Part shown: positions 16,932-25,843 of the stretch, piece after piece | Position numbering within the stretch: the first letter of the stretch is position 1 | Layout of the letters: each line of letters starts with the position of its first letter | DNA from: Jannaschia pagri | GTDB taxonomy: Bacteria > Pseudomonadota > Alphaproteobacteria > Rhodobacterales > Rhodobacteraceae | Length of the DNA stretch: 64,000 nucleotides | Assembly: GCF_019655435.1 (NCBI RefSeq) | Contig: NZ_BPFH01000001.1 | Location: 1-64,000, forward strand | Direction of reading: 5' to 3' | The notes under the pieces: generated by a model | The model's database searches: none | What the model saw: the letters and a program-made list of their open reading frames with translations, nothing else | Told to the model about the DNA's origin: nothing | Made by a program: the position numbers and the translations under genes

Positions 16932-17740
16932 CCCGAACCAACCCCGTATTGCCGACTGCCGCGTTGTTTCTATCCACGGCCCTTTGCGGTTCCGCCCTGG
17001 CAGAGGACGAGGTGCCGGTCGACCCCGCCGAAGTGGCCGATACCGATACAATTTATGTTCTGTCCCTCGGCCTAGAGACGGTGCGTGGACGCTTCGTGAA
17101 AAAGACCACGACCCCCGATGGCCGCCCCTATAACTTCGTCGATTGCTACCCCACCGACCAGTTGCGCAACCTGCCGCCCGGTAACTACAAGCCGGATCCC
17201 CATTCCAACGTCTGCGCCGCCAGCAGCGCGACGGGAACCTGGGCAAAGATGGTCGCCGTCGAGCCCTATTCCTGGGAAGCCCCCAAAGACATCACCGTCG
17301 CCTTTGCAGGCGGCAGCGCCCTGCTCGACTGCTTTGCGCCAATCGCCAGCCAGGAAATGGCCCTCGCCCCCGGGTGGGAGGAGGCGCTCGGCGGTGTGGC
17401 GGAACTCAAGGGAGAATTGGCGGGCGGCTATGCGGATGTGCTGTCGGCGACCAAAGACGACTTTGGCGGCTATGGTGTGACGCTCACCCCCGATCAATGG
17501 GCTGCCATCGGGGTCACGGCACCGGCCACGGGCATGGTCGACCTGGCCCTGCCCCGCGACAGCGTCCGCCTCGCCCAGGAAGATGGGGCCTGGATTGCGA
17601 CGGTCACGCCGGACGGCTGCAAACGCGCCCTGGGCGCGACAGACCTGACCGATGCAACATTCGTCCCCACGGGGCTCGGGAACAACCTGCCCGATCTGGC
17701 CATCCCCTCGTTCGAGCGTGTCAGCCCGGCCAGTCAGTAG
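16928..17740 (+). CDS. Secreted protein of unknown function
   Basis: 270 residues with a clear signal peptide (MTRTNPVLPTAALFLSTALC, cleavage probably near ALAED). The mature part is acidic with few cysteines and no motif I recognise. It starts four bases inside the preceding membrane-protein gene, so the two are probably made together and may interact across the inner membrane. Confidence 0.68.
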   Translation: MTRTNPVLPTAALFLSTALCGSALAEDEVPVDPAEVADTDTIYVLSLGLETVRGRFVKKTTTPDGRPYNFVDCYPTDQLRNLPPGNYKPDPHSNVCAASSATGTWAKMVAVEPYSWEAPKDITVAFAGGSALLDCFAPIASQEMALAPGWEEALGGVAELKGELAGGYADVLSATKDDFGGYGVTLTPDQWAAIGVTAPATGMVDLALPRDSVRLAQEDGAWIATVTPDGCKRALGATDLTDATFVPTGLGNNLPDLAIPSFERVSPASQ

Positions 17741-17804
17741 GGACCTTCCGTCCCATCCGCATATGGCCTATCCTGATGCCAACCATACAAGATAGAGCAG
17801 CCCC

Positions 17805-19766
17805 ATGCCCGACGACCTGCTAAACGGCGCGGACAGCCCGCAGACCTACGACGCCTCCTCCATCGAAGTGTTGGAGGGGTTGGAGCCGGTGCGCAAACGC
17901 CCCGGCATGTATATCGGCGGCACGGACGAGCGGGCGCTGCACCACATGGTGGCCGAAGTCTTGGACAACTCCATGGACGAGGCCGTCGCGGGCCACGCCA
18001 ATCGGATCGAGGTCGAATTGCTGGCGGACGGGGCCATCACCATCCGCGACAACGGGCGCGGCATTCCCGTGGACCCCCACCCCAAGTTTCCCGACAAGAG
18101 CGCGCTAGAAGTCATCCTCTGCACCCTGCACGCGGGCGGCAAGTTCTCCGGAAAGGCCTACCAAACCTCCGGCGGCTTGCACGGGGTGGGTGCCTCGGTC
18201 GTCAACGCCCTGTCCGATTCCATGGTCGTCCAAGTCGCCCGTGACCGCGAGCTTTGGGAGCAACGCTTCTCCCGTGGTCTTCCCTTGGGGCCCGTCGAGA
18301 GAATCGGCGCCGCCCCCAATCGGCGCGGCACCACCGTCACTTTCCATGCGGATGCTGACATCTTCGGCTCCCACAAACTGAAACCTGCGCGCCTGTTCAA
18401 AAGCATCCGGTCCAAGGCCTATCTCTTCTCGGGCGTGGAAATCCGCTGGAAATCCGCCATCGACGACGGCGAAACCCCGACCGAGGCCACGTTCCATTTC
18501 CCGGGCGGCTTGTCCGACTACCTGTCGGAAACCCTGGGCACGGCGTCGACCTATGCGGATGCGGCTTTCGCCGGCACCGTGGATTTTCAGGAAAAGTTTG
18601 GCGCCCCAGGCAAGGTGGAATGGGCCATCAATTGGACGCCCTCCCGCGACGGCTTTATCCAATCCTACTGTAACACAGTCCCCACGCCCGAAGGCGGCAC
18701 CCATGTCACTGGCTTTTGGGCCGCGATTCTGAAGGGCATCAAAGCCTACGGAGAATTGGCGAACAACAAAAAGGCCGCGCAGATCACGCGCGACGACCTG
18801 ACCTCGGGCGGCTGTGCGCTTGTGTCCTGCTTCATCGCTGAGCCTGCGTTTGTGGGCCAAACCAAGGACCGTCTCTCGACCGAGGCCGCCGCGAAGATGA
18901 CCGAAGGCGCGGTGCGCGACCGCTTCGACAATTGGCTGGCGGGGGACACCAAAGCCGCCGGAGCGATCCTGGATTTCCTGGTGCTGCGCGCCGAAGAACG
19001 TCTGCGCCGCAAACAAGAAAAAGAGACCGCACGCAAATCCGCGACCAAGAAACTACGCCTGCCCGGCAAACTGGTGGACTGCAGCCAGAACAATCGTGAC
19101 GGCACCGAGTTGTTCATTGTGGAGGGCGACTCGGCTGGTGGCTCCGCCAAGATGGCCCGCGACCGCAAGACCCAGGCCCTCCTGCCCCTGCGCGGCAAGA
19201 TCTTGAACGTGCTGGGGGCCGCGTCCTCCAAGTTGGGCAGCAACGCCGAGATTAGCGACCTAACCCAGGCCCTAGGCGTCGGGCTGGGCACCAAGTTCAA
19301 CATCGACGATCTGCGCTACGACAAGATTATCATCATGACCGACGCGGACGTGGACGGCGCCCATATCGCGTCGCTGCTGATGACGTTCTTCTTTACCCAA
19401 ATGCGCCCCATGATCGACGCGGGCCACCTCTTCCTGGCCTGCCCACCCCTCTACCGCCTGACCCAGGGGGCCAAGCGCGTCTATTGCATCGACGAAGCCG
19501 AGCGCGACGGCTGGCTGGAACGTGGCATCGGCGGCAAGGGCAAAATCGACGTCAGCCGGTTCAAAGGCCTGGGCGAGATGGACGCCAAGGACTTGAAAGA
19601 GACCACGATGGACCCCGCCTCCCGCAAGCTGATCCGCGTGACCGTGGATGAGGACGCGCCGGGTGAAACGGGTGACCTGGTGGAACGGCTCATGGGCAAA
19701 AAGCCCGAGATGCGATTTCAGTATATTTCGGAAAACGCTCGGTTTGCGGGGGAGTTGGATGTGTAA
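17805..19766 (+). CDS. parE: DNA topoisomerase IV subunit B
   Basis: 653 residues, the length of ParE. GHKL ATPase motifs are in EVLDNSMDEA and NGRGIPVDPHP, and the TOPRIM metal site in FIVEGDSAGGSAK and DADVDGAH. With ParC it unlinks daughter chromosomes using ATP. ParE is preferred over GyrB by length and by the absence of the long GyrB insertions. It is a single gene on the plus strand. Confidence 0.95.
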   Translation: MPDDLLNGADSPQTYDASSIEVLEGLEPVRKRPGMYIGGTDERALHHMVAEVLDNSMDEAVAGHANRIEVELLADGAITIRDNGRGIPVDPHPKFPDKSALEVILCTLHAGGKFSGKAYQTSGGLHGVGASVVNALSDSMVVQVARDRELWEQRFSRGLPLGPVERIGAAPNRRGTTVTFHADADIFGSHKLKPARLFKSIRSKAYLFSGVEIRWKSAIDDGETPTEATFHFPGGLSDYLSETLGTASTYADAAFAGTVDFQEKFGAPGKVEWAINWTPSRDGFIQSYCNTVPTPEGGTHVTGFWAAILKGIKAYGELANNKKAAQITRDDLTSGGCALVSCFIAEPAFVGQTKDRLSTEAAAKMTEGAVRDRFDNWLAGDTKAAGAILDFLVLRAEERLRRKQEKETARKSATKKLRLPGKLVDCSQNNRDGTELFIVEGDSAGGSAKMARDRKTQALLPLRGKILNVLGAASSKLGSNAEISDLTQALGVGLGTKFNIDDLRYDKIIIMTDADVDGAHIASLLMTFFFTQMRPMIDAGHLFLACPPLYRLTQGAKRVYCIDEAERDGWLERGIGGKGKIDVSRFKGLGEMDAKDLKETTMDPASRKLIRVTVDEDAPGETGDLVERLMGKKPEMRFQYISENARFAGELDV

Positions 19767-20146
19767 CCCTGCGTAGTAGGTAGACGGGCCCCGCCTCGGA
19801 ACCATGTCGGATAGACAGCGGTGGCGCGGCACGACTGAGGTCATCTGCTCCGAAACGCACGCCTGCTTTATCGACTAGTGGTCATCCAAACGCGGACGCA
19901 GCCTGCTCACCCCAAAGCCACAGGGGTGAGCCGGACCAAGATCGGCCGAGGGGTGTTGGGAACATGAACCCCCCGCCCGGCGATGATCCGGCCCCCCATG
20001 CGGTGCGGGCCTGTTGTGCGCGGCACAGCAGACCCCTTCACAGCATCTTGGACAGCAGACTCCGTCGCAACATCCCGGCACACCAAGCAGGCGTTCGGTA
20101 TGCGGCGAACACGGGCACAGCGTCGCCGCGCCCGGTGCTGATAGCG
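19767..20146. other. Intergenic region after parE
   Basis: This region of 380 bases is without a secure gene. It holds a strong hairpin (19905-19931) and a 27-base imperfect tandem repeat near 20029-20082. The repeat could encode a short cysteine-rich peptide on the minus strand (from a GTG at 20081), but that frame lacks a ribosome site. Confidence 0.4.
19905..19931. terminator. Hairpin between convergent parE and cupredoxin genes
   Basis: A perfect nine-base stem, GCTCACCCC/GGGGTGAGC, with a nine-base loop. There is no clear T run on either side, so terminator activity is only likely from its position between convergent genes. Confidence 0.4.
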
Positions 20147-20500
20147 TTACTCCACCACGAGCAGCGCTTTCATCATCGGGTGGATCTCGCAGAAATAGGC
20201 GTATCGGCCCGGTTGGTCGAAACGGAGCGAGGCGGACTGGCCCCTGGTCAAGCGACCCGTGTCAAAGCTCCGGTTGTTCGCCGTGGCCGTGTGGGGCGCA
20301 CCGTCTTCGTTTACAAAGGTTACCGTGTCGCCCGCTTGAATGGTGAGTTGCGCGGGCTGAAACGTGAACCCTTTGATGGCGACTTGATGGGTGCGCGCAT
20401 GTCCATCGGCCCGCGCTGGCGCGGCAAGCGTCAGGGCCGCGATACCAGCCGTAGCGGCAGCGGCTTTGGTCATGAACTGGCGGCGGGTCGTATGGGCCAT
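20147..20500 (-). CDS. Periplasmic cupredoxin (amicyanin/pseudoazurin-like blue copper protein)
   Basis: 117 residues. The N-terminus carries a Tat-type signal (RRQFMTKAAAAT), implying export in a folded state. The copper ligands are visible: His in GAPHTAT and Cys, His and Met in YFCEIHPMM, the CxxHPxM spacing of amicyanin. It would shuttle electrons between periplasmic redox proteins. The ATG at 20500 has AGAGGAGA upstream; the longer frame to 20605 is discarded. No amine dehydrogenase genes are near, so the partner is unknown. Confidence 0.88.
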   Translation of the reverse strand: MAHTTRRQFMTKAAAATAGIAALTLAAPARADGHARTHQVAIKGFTFQPAQLTIQAGDTVTFVNEDGAPHTATANNRSFDTGRLTRGQSASLRFDQPGRYAYFCEIHPMMKALLVVE

Positions 20501-20674
20501 AGGGTGTCTCCTCTCATCAACGTAGACACCCCTCTGTCGGGCGCCCGACCCAAAAGGTTCATTCTTTTTTCGACGCAGTGCGTCGGGACGGTGACGGACG
20601 TCCAATGGTCCGCCCCAAATCCGACCGTGGTCACCCCTGGATCACCCCTAAAAATCCCCCCTCCAAACACGCGA

Positions 20675-20702
20675 AAACGGGGCGGCCGAAGCCACCCCGT
20701 TT
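20675..20702 (-). terminator. Terminator of the small secreted protein gene
   Basis: On the minus strand a 12-base stem (AAACGGGGTGGC/GCCGCCCCGTTT, one T-G pair) closes on a TTCG tetraloop and is followed by TTTT, a very typical intrinsic terminator. It lies about 20 bases after the stop of the gene ending at 20724. Confidence 0.85.
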
Positions 20703-20723
20703 CCCCTCTCCCCTCCCGTAGGA

Positions 20724-20978
20724 TCAGTTGCTGCCGAGCGTCACAGTGCGGCTCGCGGGCACCTGGATCACGACTTGGCCGGCCGCGTTGGTGAAGGCGT
20801 ACTGGCTGCCCTGATAGGGGGTCAGGGTCATGTCGATCGGCTGCACCTCGCTGATCACCTTATCGCCATGGAGCACGACGGGCGCGTTATCGACCGGGTG
20901 GATGACCCGGATCAGATGCGCAGAGGCCGGAGCGGCGAAAGCGATGGCGACAGCTGCGAGAGCGATGATCTTTTTCAT
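20724..20978 (-). CDS. Small secreted protein of unknown function
   Basis: 84 residues starting MKKIIALAAVAIAFAAPASA, a clear signal peptide with AxA cleavage. The mature ~64 residues include two histidines near the start (HLIRVIHPVDNAPVVLHGD). I do not recognise the family. The gene is followed by a strong terminator. It lies upstream of the cupredoxin gene on the same strand but is separated from it by that terminator, so the two are probably transcribed separately. Confidence 0.7.
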   Translation of the reverse strand: MKKIIALAAVAIAFAAPASAHLIRVIHPVDNAPVVLHGDKVISEVQPIDMTLTPYQGSQYAFTNAAGQVVIQVPASRTVTLGSN

Positions 20979-21191
20979 GGTATTATCCTTTGATTTCAAG
21001 GTGACCCGCCCGCCGGTTGGCTTCGGGAGCATCTCTGCTGTCCCCTCTCTACAGACTAATTATCATCAAGAAAAATTCAAAATAATAGCAAATGAAACGA
21101 TAATTTCTCATGGTAAGCGCGATCCCCCCAACGCTGACAAGTCGCCATTGTGGGACTTGGTGTTTACGCGGCGGGACCCTACGGTGATGCC

Positions 21192-21902
21192 ATGTCCATG
21201 CTCCGTCCCTTTCTCCAGGCTTGCCGTGGTGCCGCGGTTCTTGTTGGCCTTCTGGCCATTGCGGGCTGCACCAGATCGTTGACACAGGCGGAATTGGCCC
21301 TGTCCTCAAAGCTCCATGGGGATACCTTGGACCCCGCGCCGATAACGGTGGTCCAGAACCCCTTCATCGGTCTCTTCCCAATCACCTTCAACGCCCGCCC
21401 CCGCACCACTTGCCGAGAGCGGATCGGGCCGCCGCGCAGCGGGCGCATCACGGCGGCGACCGGCGGGATTGTCCTGTTTGAACGCTTGTTGCTGTCACCC
21501 GACGCGTGGCAGCCGGACTATGCCGCCACCTACGGCCCCGAGGCGGTGATTGATCTGCCCGCTGCCATGTTCCTGATCCACGAACTCACCCACGTATGGC
21601 AGTGGCAGAACCGCGCTCTGACGGGGTATCACCCCCGCCGCGCGTTCAAGGAACAGATCACCATCGACGACCCCTATCTCTTTGATACCGATGCGGAACA
21701 GCCGTTTCTCAGCTACGGCTACGAGCAACAGGCGAGCCTGGTGGAGGAATACCTATGCTGTGCCGTCCTAGACCCGGATGGCGCGCGCACGGAGCGGTTG
21801 AAGCACCTCTTGCGGCAGGTCATGCCCGTGGCGGAGCCTCGCACCCTGACCCGCCCCGCCTGGGTGCCCTATACCGAGGACGTGCCGGGGATATGTTCGT
21901 GA
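21192..21902 (+). CDS. Lipoprotein with HExxH zinc-peptidase-like motif
   Basis: About 236 residues. The N-terminus ends in a lipobox (LAIAGC, Cys26), so it is probably an outer- or inner-membrane lipoprotein. HELTHVWQW (His130, Glu131, His134) matches the HExxH zinc site seen in DUF4157/Vgr-related proteins. Peptidase activity is possible but unproven. The ATG at 21192 is chosen because it gives the signal sequence; 21198 is an alternative. The following DUF1194 gene overlaps its end. Confidence 0.72.
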   Translation: MSMLRPFLQACRGAAVLVGLLAIAGCTRSLTQAELALSSKLHGDTLDPAPITVVQNPFIGLFPITFNARPRTTCRERIGPPRSGRITAATGGIVLFERLLLSPDAWQPDYAATYGPEAVIDLPAAMFLIHELTHVWQWQNRALTGYHPRRAFKEQITIDDPYLFDTDAEQPFLSYGYEQQASLVEEYLCCAVLDPDGARTERLKHLLRQVMPVAEPRTLTRPAWVPYTEDVPGICS

Positions 21903-22627
21903 CCCTGGCGCGCCCTACCCTCCCCATCATGAGATGGTTGATACTGGCCTTTACGCTGCTGACCCTTCCGGCGTCAGCGCAGGACACGGACCTGGAACTG
22001 GTGCTCTTGGCCGATGCCTCGGGCTCAATCAGCCAGGCGGAGTTGATGTTCCAACGGGACAGCTACGCCCAGGCCATAACGGACCCGGCGGTCTTGGATG
22101 CGATCACCAACACGGCCTATGGGCACATTGCGGTGACGTATGTGGAATGGGCGACCAACCAATCGGTGGTCGTGCCATGGATGCGCATCGATGGGCCCGA
22201 GACCGCGGCGGACTTCGCCGCATCCCTCGCTGGACCGCCCAGGGGGGCCACGGGGCGAAACGCCATAGGGTCCGCCCTTTTGTTTGCGCGGGACTTGATC
22301 GAAGGGAACGAGATCGACGGATGGCGTCGCGTCATCGACTTTTCCGGCGACACCACTGGCAACAGTTTTGGCCCGCCGATCGAAGTGGCGCGCGACGAGG
22401 TTTTGGCCCAGGGGATCACGATCAACGCCCTTGCCATCGTGTCGGAGCGGCGTTTCGACAGCGATACGCTCGCCCAACGGTACGCAGATCGCATCATCGG
22501 TGGGCCAGGCGCCTTTGTCGTCGAGGCCGGGGTGGGCGCAGCCTTTGCCGAAGCGGTGAAGCGCAAGCTGATCTTGGAAATTTCCGGCGTGCCGATGGAC
22601 CGCGTCATCGCCAACCTAGACGACTGA
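21893..22627 (+). CDS. DUF1194 family secreted von Willebrand A-like protein
   Basis: About 244 residues. After a signal peptide (MRWLILAFTLLTLPASAQ) comes LELVLLADASGSISQAE, the DxSxS metal-site motif of a VWA fold, and the DUF1194 pattern. VWA domains bind metal ions and protein partners. The role of DUF1194 is not established. The ATG at 21893 overlaps the upstream lipoprotein gene; the internal ATG at 21929 would start directly at the signal peptide and may be the true start. Confidence 0.82.
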   Translation: MFVTLARPTLPIMRWLILAFTLLTLPASAQDTDLELVLLADASGSISQAELMFQRDSYAQAITDPAVLDAITNTAYGHIAVTYVEWATNQSVVVPWMRIDGPETAADFAASLAGPPRGATGRNAIGSALLFARDLIEGNEIDGWRRVIDFSGDTTGNSFGPPIEVARDEVLAQGITINALAIVSERRFDSDTLAQRYADRIIGGPGAFVVEAGVGAAFAEAVKRKLILEISGVPMDRVIANLDD

Positions 22628-22677
22628 TTCACCACTGGCCGCGAGCCAATGAGAGCGTCTGCCGCGAGGTCCGGCGT

Positions 22678-24492
22678 TCAACCAGCGGCCTCGGCACGCT
22701 CCTCTAGGGTCAGCCACTCTTCTTCTGCGGCGGCCAGCTTGGCCTGTCGCTCCGCCAAGGCGTCGGTCGCCTTCTTGAACTTCACAGGCTCCCGCCGGAA
22801 CAAGTCCGGGTCGGAGAGCAATCCCTCCAACTTTCCGATCTCTGCCTCTAGCCGTTCCATTTCCGCTGGCAGGGCCTCCAAACGGTGCTTTTCCGTATAA
22901 CTCAGCCCCGCGGGCTTCGCGGCCTTTGGTGCGGCCACAGCGGCCTTGGCTTTCTTCTTCGGTGCCTCTGCCTGCGTCTCGCGGTCTGGCCGTTGGGCGC
23001 GGTAATCGCTCCACCCGCCGGGATAGACTTGCGCACGACCCTGCCCCTCCATCGCGATGGTCTGGGTGGCCACGCGGTCCAGGAAATCCCGGTCGTGGCT
23101 GACCAGCAGGACGGTCCCGTCGTAATCGCCCAGGACATCCTGCAACAGATCCAGCGTCTCAATATCCAGGTCGTTCGTCGGTTCGTCCAACACCAGCAGG
23201 TTGGAGGGCAACGCCATGATCCGGGCCAGCAACAGGCGTGCCTTTTCGCCCCCCGACAGCGACCGCACGGGCGCCTTCAACTGCTTATCGTCGAACAGAA
23301 AGTCCTTGAGATATCCAGCCACGTGGCGCGGTGTGCCCCGGACCATGACCTGATCGGAATTGCCCGAGACGCCCAACAGGGGATCCAACGTCAGATTGTC
23401 CCAAAGGGTCGCATCCGGGTCCAGCCGCGCCCGGGTCTGGTCAAAGACGGCGACCTCCAGGTTGGTGCCCAGGCTGACGGTGCCGCCATCCGGCTCCACC
23501 TCGCCCAACAGCATCTTCAAGACGGTCGTTTTGCCCACACCATTGGGCCCCACGAAGGCAACGCGATCCCCCCGCAGAACCCGCAGGTCAAAATCGCGGA
23601 GGATCGGCTTGTCCCCATAGGCCTTAAACAGCCCGCGGGCATCGATGACCCGTTTGCCGCTGGACTGGCCCGCGTCCAACTCCAACGCAGCGGTCCCGGC
23701 GCGCCGCACCTGCGCCGCGCGCTCCGCCCGAAGACCCGCGAGAGCGCGGACCCGACCCTGGTTGCGTTTGCGGCGGGCACTGATGCCCTCCACGGCCCAC
23801 CGGGCCTCCGCCTTGATCTTACGGTCCAACTTGTGTCGGGCGAGGTCTTCCTCTTCCCAGGTCTTGTCACGCCAAGCCTCGAAAGCATCGAAGCCCTTTT
23901 CCTGCCGCCGCACCGCGCCTCGGTCTACCCAGAGGGTCGCCCGGGTGAGCGCGGTCAAAAAGGCCCGGTCGTGGGAAATCAGAACAAAGGCCGCCCGGGT
24001 CTCAGACAGCTCCCGCTCCAGCCAGGCAATGGCCTCGATGTCCAAATGGTTGGTCGGCTCGTCCAGCAGCATCAACTCCGGCGCTTCGGCAAGCAGTTTC
24101 GCCAACGCCGCGCGCCGCCGCTCCCCGCCCGAGGCCGTATCGGGCGCCCGGTCGAGCGGCAGCTTCAGACCATCGGCCACCGCCTCCACCCGCCAGACCT
24201 CCGACGGATCAAGCCCCGAAACGGCGTAATCCCCGAGGGTCGCATACCCGGAGAGATCGGGATCCTGCTCCATGTAACCGACGGAGGTTCCAGGCGAGAG
24301 GGTGCGCGCGCCCGTGTCCGCCTCCACCAGACCGGCCATCACCTTCATCAAGGTCGATTTGCCAGAGCCATTGCGCCCGACCAGCGCCACCCGATCGCCC
24401 GGCTGAACCACGAGCGAGAGGTCCGCAAACACAGGGTTGCCACCGAAGGTGAGGGAGATGTCAGTCAGTTGGAGAAGTGGGGTCCGTGCCAT
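22678..24492 (-). CDS. uup: ABC-F family ATPase Uup
   Basis: 604 residues with two ABC ATPase domains and no membrane segments. The first Walker A is VGRNGSGKST and the second is VGPNGVGKTT; signatures are ASGGERRRAAL and LSGGEKARLLL. A charged linker joins the domains, and the C-terminal ~75 residues form the coiled-coil DNA-binding tail of Uup. ABC-F proteins act on ribosomes or branched DNA rather than in transport. Uup is linked to transposon excision and replication-fork stability. Confidence 0.92.
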   Translation of the reverse strand: MARTPLLQLTDISLTFGGNPVFADLSLVVQPGDRVALVGRNGSGKSTLMKVMAGLVEADTGARTLSPGTSVGYMEQDPDLSGYATLGDYAVSGLDPSEVWRVEAVADGLKLPLDRAPDTASGGERRRAALAKLLAEAPELMLLDEPTNHLDIEAIAWLERELSETRAAFVLISHDRAFLTALTRATLWVDRGAVRRQEKGFDAFEAWRDKTWEEEDLARHKLDRKIKAEARWAVEGISARRKRNQGRVRALAGLRAERAAQVRRAGTAALELDAGQSSGKRVIDARGLFKAYGDKPILRDFDLRVLRGDRVAFVGPNGVGKTTVLKMLLGEVEPDGGTVSLGTNLEVAVFDQTRARLDPDATLWDNLTLDPLLGVSGNSDQVMVRGTPRHVAGYLKDFLFDDKQLKAPVRSLSGGEKARLLLARIMALPSNLLVLDEPTNDLDIETLDLLQDVLGDYDGTVLLVSHDRDFLDRVATQTIAMEGQGRAQVYPGGWSDYRAQRPDRETQAEAPKKKAKAAVAAPKAAKPAGLSYTEKHRLEALPAEMERLEAEIGKLEGLLSDPDLFRREPVKFKKATDALAERQAKLAAAEEEWLTLEERAEAAG

Positions 24493-24554
24493 GGCCGCGA
24501 GTTAGGCGCCCCGGCTCCCCGCGTCAATCGGCAGACCGACCGGCTGCCCCAGGG

Positions 24555-25226
24555 CTAGGCCGCTGCCAGCATCCCGCGCAGCAACTTGGCCCGGCGCGGT
24601 GGAATATCGGCAATGGGCAGGGCCGTGCAAACATGCACCGTGCCCAAATCGCGGTCGACCACACCATGGTCCGACACCCGCGCGCCCAAACTCAGGTAGG
24701 ATCGCAACAGCGGCGGCAGGGGCGTGGCCGGTCCGGTCAGGTCCCGCGTCTCCGGGGCCTTGCGCCCTGGGGCCCAGGTTTCAGGCGCCGTTTGCCCCGT
24801 CAGGCGCGACAGCCCCGTCCCCTCCAGCGGAAACGAGGCACACCCATAAAGCGCCAGTGCCCGTTCCCGCACCACCAAGCGGGCCAATGTCGCCAGCAAG
24901 AGGCGCGGCGCATCCGGGTCGGCGCAGCGCGGATCCAGGCAGATGCGGCCAACCTCCACGACCCGGCGAAACGCCGCTGCAAAAGCGGTCAGATCGTAGA
25001 ACTGAGCCGTGTATCCCTTCTGGATATCCGCCTCGCGCTGCACCTCCAGCCGCGCGCAGCCGACGACGCCCTCAGGGTCTTCGATGACCAGATGACGCGC
25101 ACCGCTGTCAAAGGCATCCCGGTCACAGCCACCGCCCCGAAACACGCGCCCCCGCAGGTCCAGCGCGCCCTCGGCGCCCGCGAGGTCCGTCACACGTGCC
25201 CTGAGACGCCCCGCGTCAATCTCCAT
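24555..25226 (-). CDS. olsB: Ornithine N-acyltransferase-like protein (OlsB)
   Basis: About 223 residues. The GNAT-like core and the C-terminal signature PPLLRSYLSLGARVSDHG followed by LPIADIPPRR match OlsB, which acylates ornithine from acyl-ACP in the first step of ornithine-lipid synthesis. The ATG at 25226 has GGAAGGGA before it, so it is preferred over 25241. The usual partner olsA is not next to it; uup lies downstream. Confidence 0.82.
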   Translation of the reverse strand: MEIDAGRLRARVTDLAGAEGALDLRGRVFRGGGCDRDAFDSGARHLVIEDPEGVVGCARLEVQREADIQKGYTAQFYDLTAFAAAFRRVVEVGRICLDPRCADPDAPRLLLATLARLVVRERALALYGCASFPLEGTGLSRLTGQTAPETWAPGRKAPETRDLTGPATPLPPLLRSYLSLGARVSDHGVVDRDLGTVHVCTALPIADIPPRRAKLLRGMLAAA

Positions 25227-25300
25227 GCCGGTCCCTTCCATAGGCTCTGCAACATCCTATGTCCCGGACGTGCATGACAATCGCCCGAGAAGGACCAGCA

Positions 25301-25705
25301 ATGGACAAAGTCGTCAAGACAGATGCGGAATGGCAAGCGCAACTCGGGAGCGAGGCCTATAAGGTCCTGCGCAAACACGGGACGGAACGGGCCGGCACCC
25401 ATGAGGATTTTCCCAAAGGCGCGGGCACCTACATGTGCAAAGGCTGCGGCGCGCCCCTCTTTGACCAAGCCCATAAGTTCGAAAGCGGCACCGGCTGGCC
25501 CAGCTTCTACCAACCCGTCGACGGCCTCCAGAGCGAGCGGATCGGTGAAAGCCAGGACAACAGCTGGTTCATGCGCCGGACGGAGGTCCATTGCGCGCGC
25601 TGTGATGGCCACCTGGGCCACGTCTTCCCGGACGGCCCGAACCCTACGGGTCTGCGATACTGCATCAATGGGGTCGCGCTGACCTTTGAACCCGAAGACG
25701 GCTGA
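25301..25705 (+). CDS. msrB: Peptide-methionine (R)-S-oxide reductase
   Basis: 134 residues. Zinc cysteines are Cys46/Cys49 (CKGC) and Cys98/Cys101 (CARC). The catalytic cysteine is Cys121 in RYCINGVAL. It repairs oxidised methionine residues in the cytoplasm. The ATG at 25301 is preceded by GAGAAGGA and gives the normal length; the upstream frame start at 25259 is not family-like. It is divergent from olsB. Confidence 0.95.
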   Translation: MDKVVKTDAEWQAQLGSEAYKVLRKHGTERAGTHEDFPKGAGTYMCKGCGAPLFDQAHKFESGTGWPSFYQPVDGLQSERIGESQDNSWFMRRTEVHCARCDGHLGHVFPDGPNPTGLRYCINGVALTFEPEDG

Positions 25706-25724
25706 AGGGCGCGCCCGGCCCCCC

Positions 25725-25790
25725 TTCTTCTCGGCAAAAATACCTCCGGGGGGCCGCAGGCGGGGGCAGAGCCCCCTCCGCCCTTCAATC
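25725..25790. repeat. GC-rich intergenic element of the kind repeated in Rhodobacterales genomes
   Basis: The stretch CTTCTCGGCAAAAATACCTC, followed by G runs and the perfect hairpin GGGGGC-AGA-GCCCCC (25762-25776), resembles a sequence I remember following many genes in this order. It may act as the msrB terminator. Whether it is multicopy here cannot be seen from one window. Confidence 0.5.
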
Positions 25791-25843
25791 CAGGCGATCC
25801 CGGTCTAAACGGCGCGACATGAGCCGCGAGGCTCTGTGAGGAC

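Noticed and set aside
22885-24558. 557-codon open frame on the plus strand opposite uup
   Set aside because: Antisense shadow of a clear ABC-F gene, common in GC-rich DNA.
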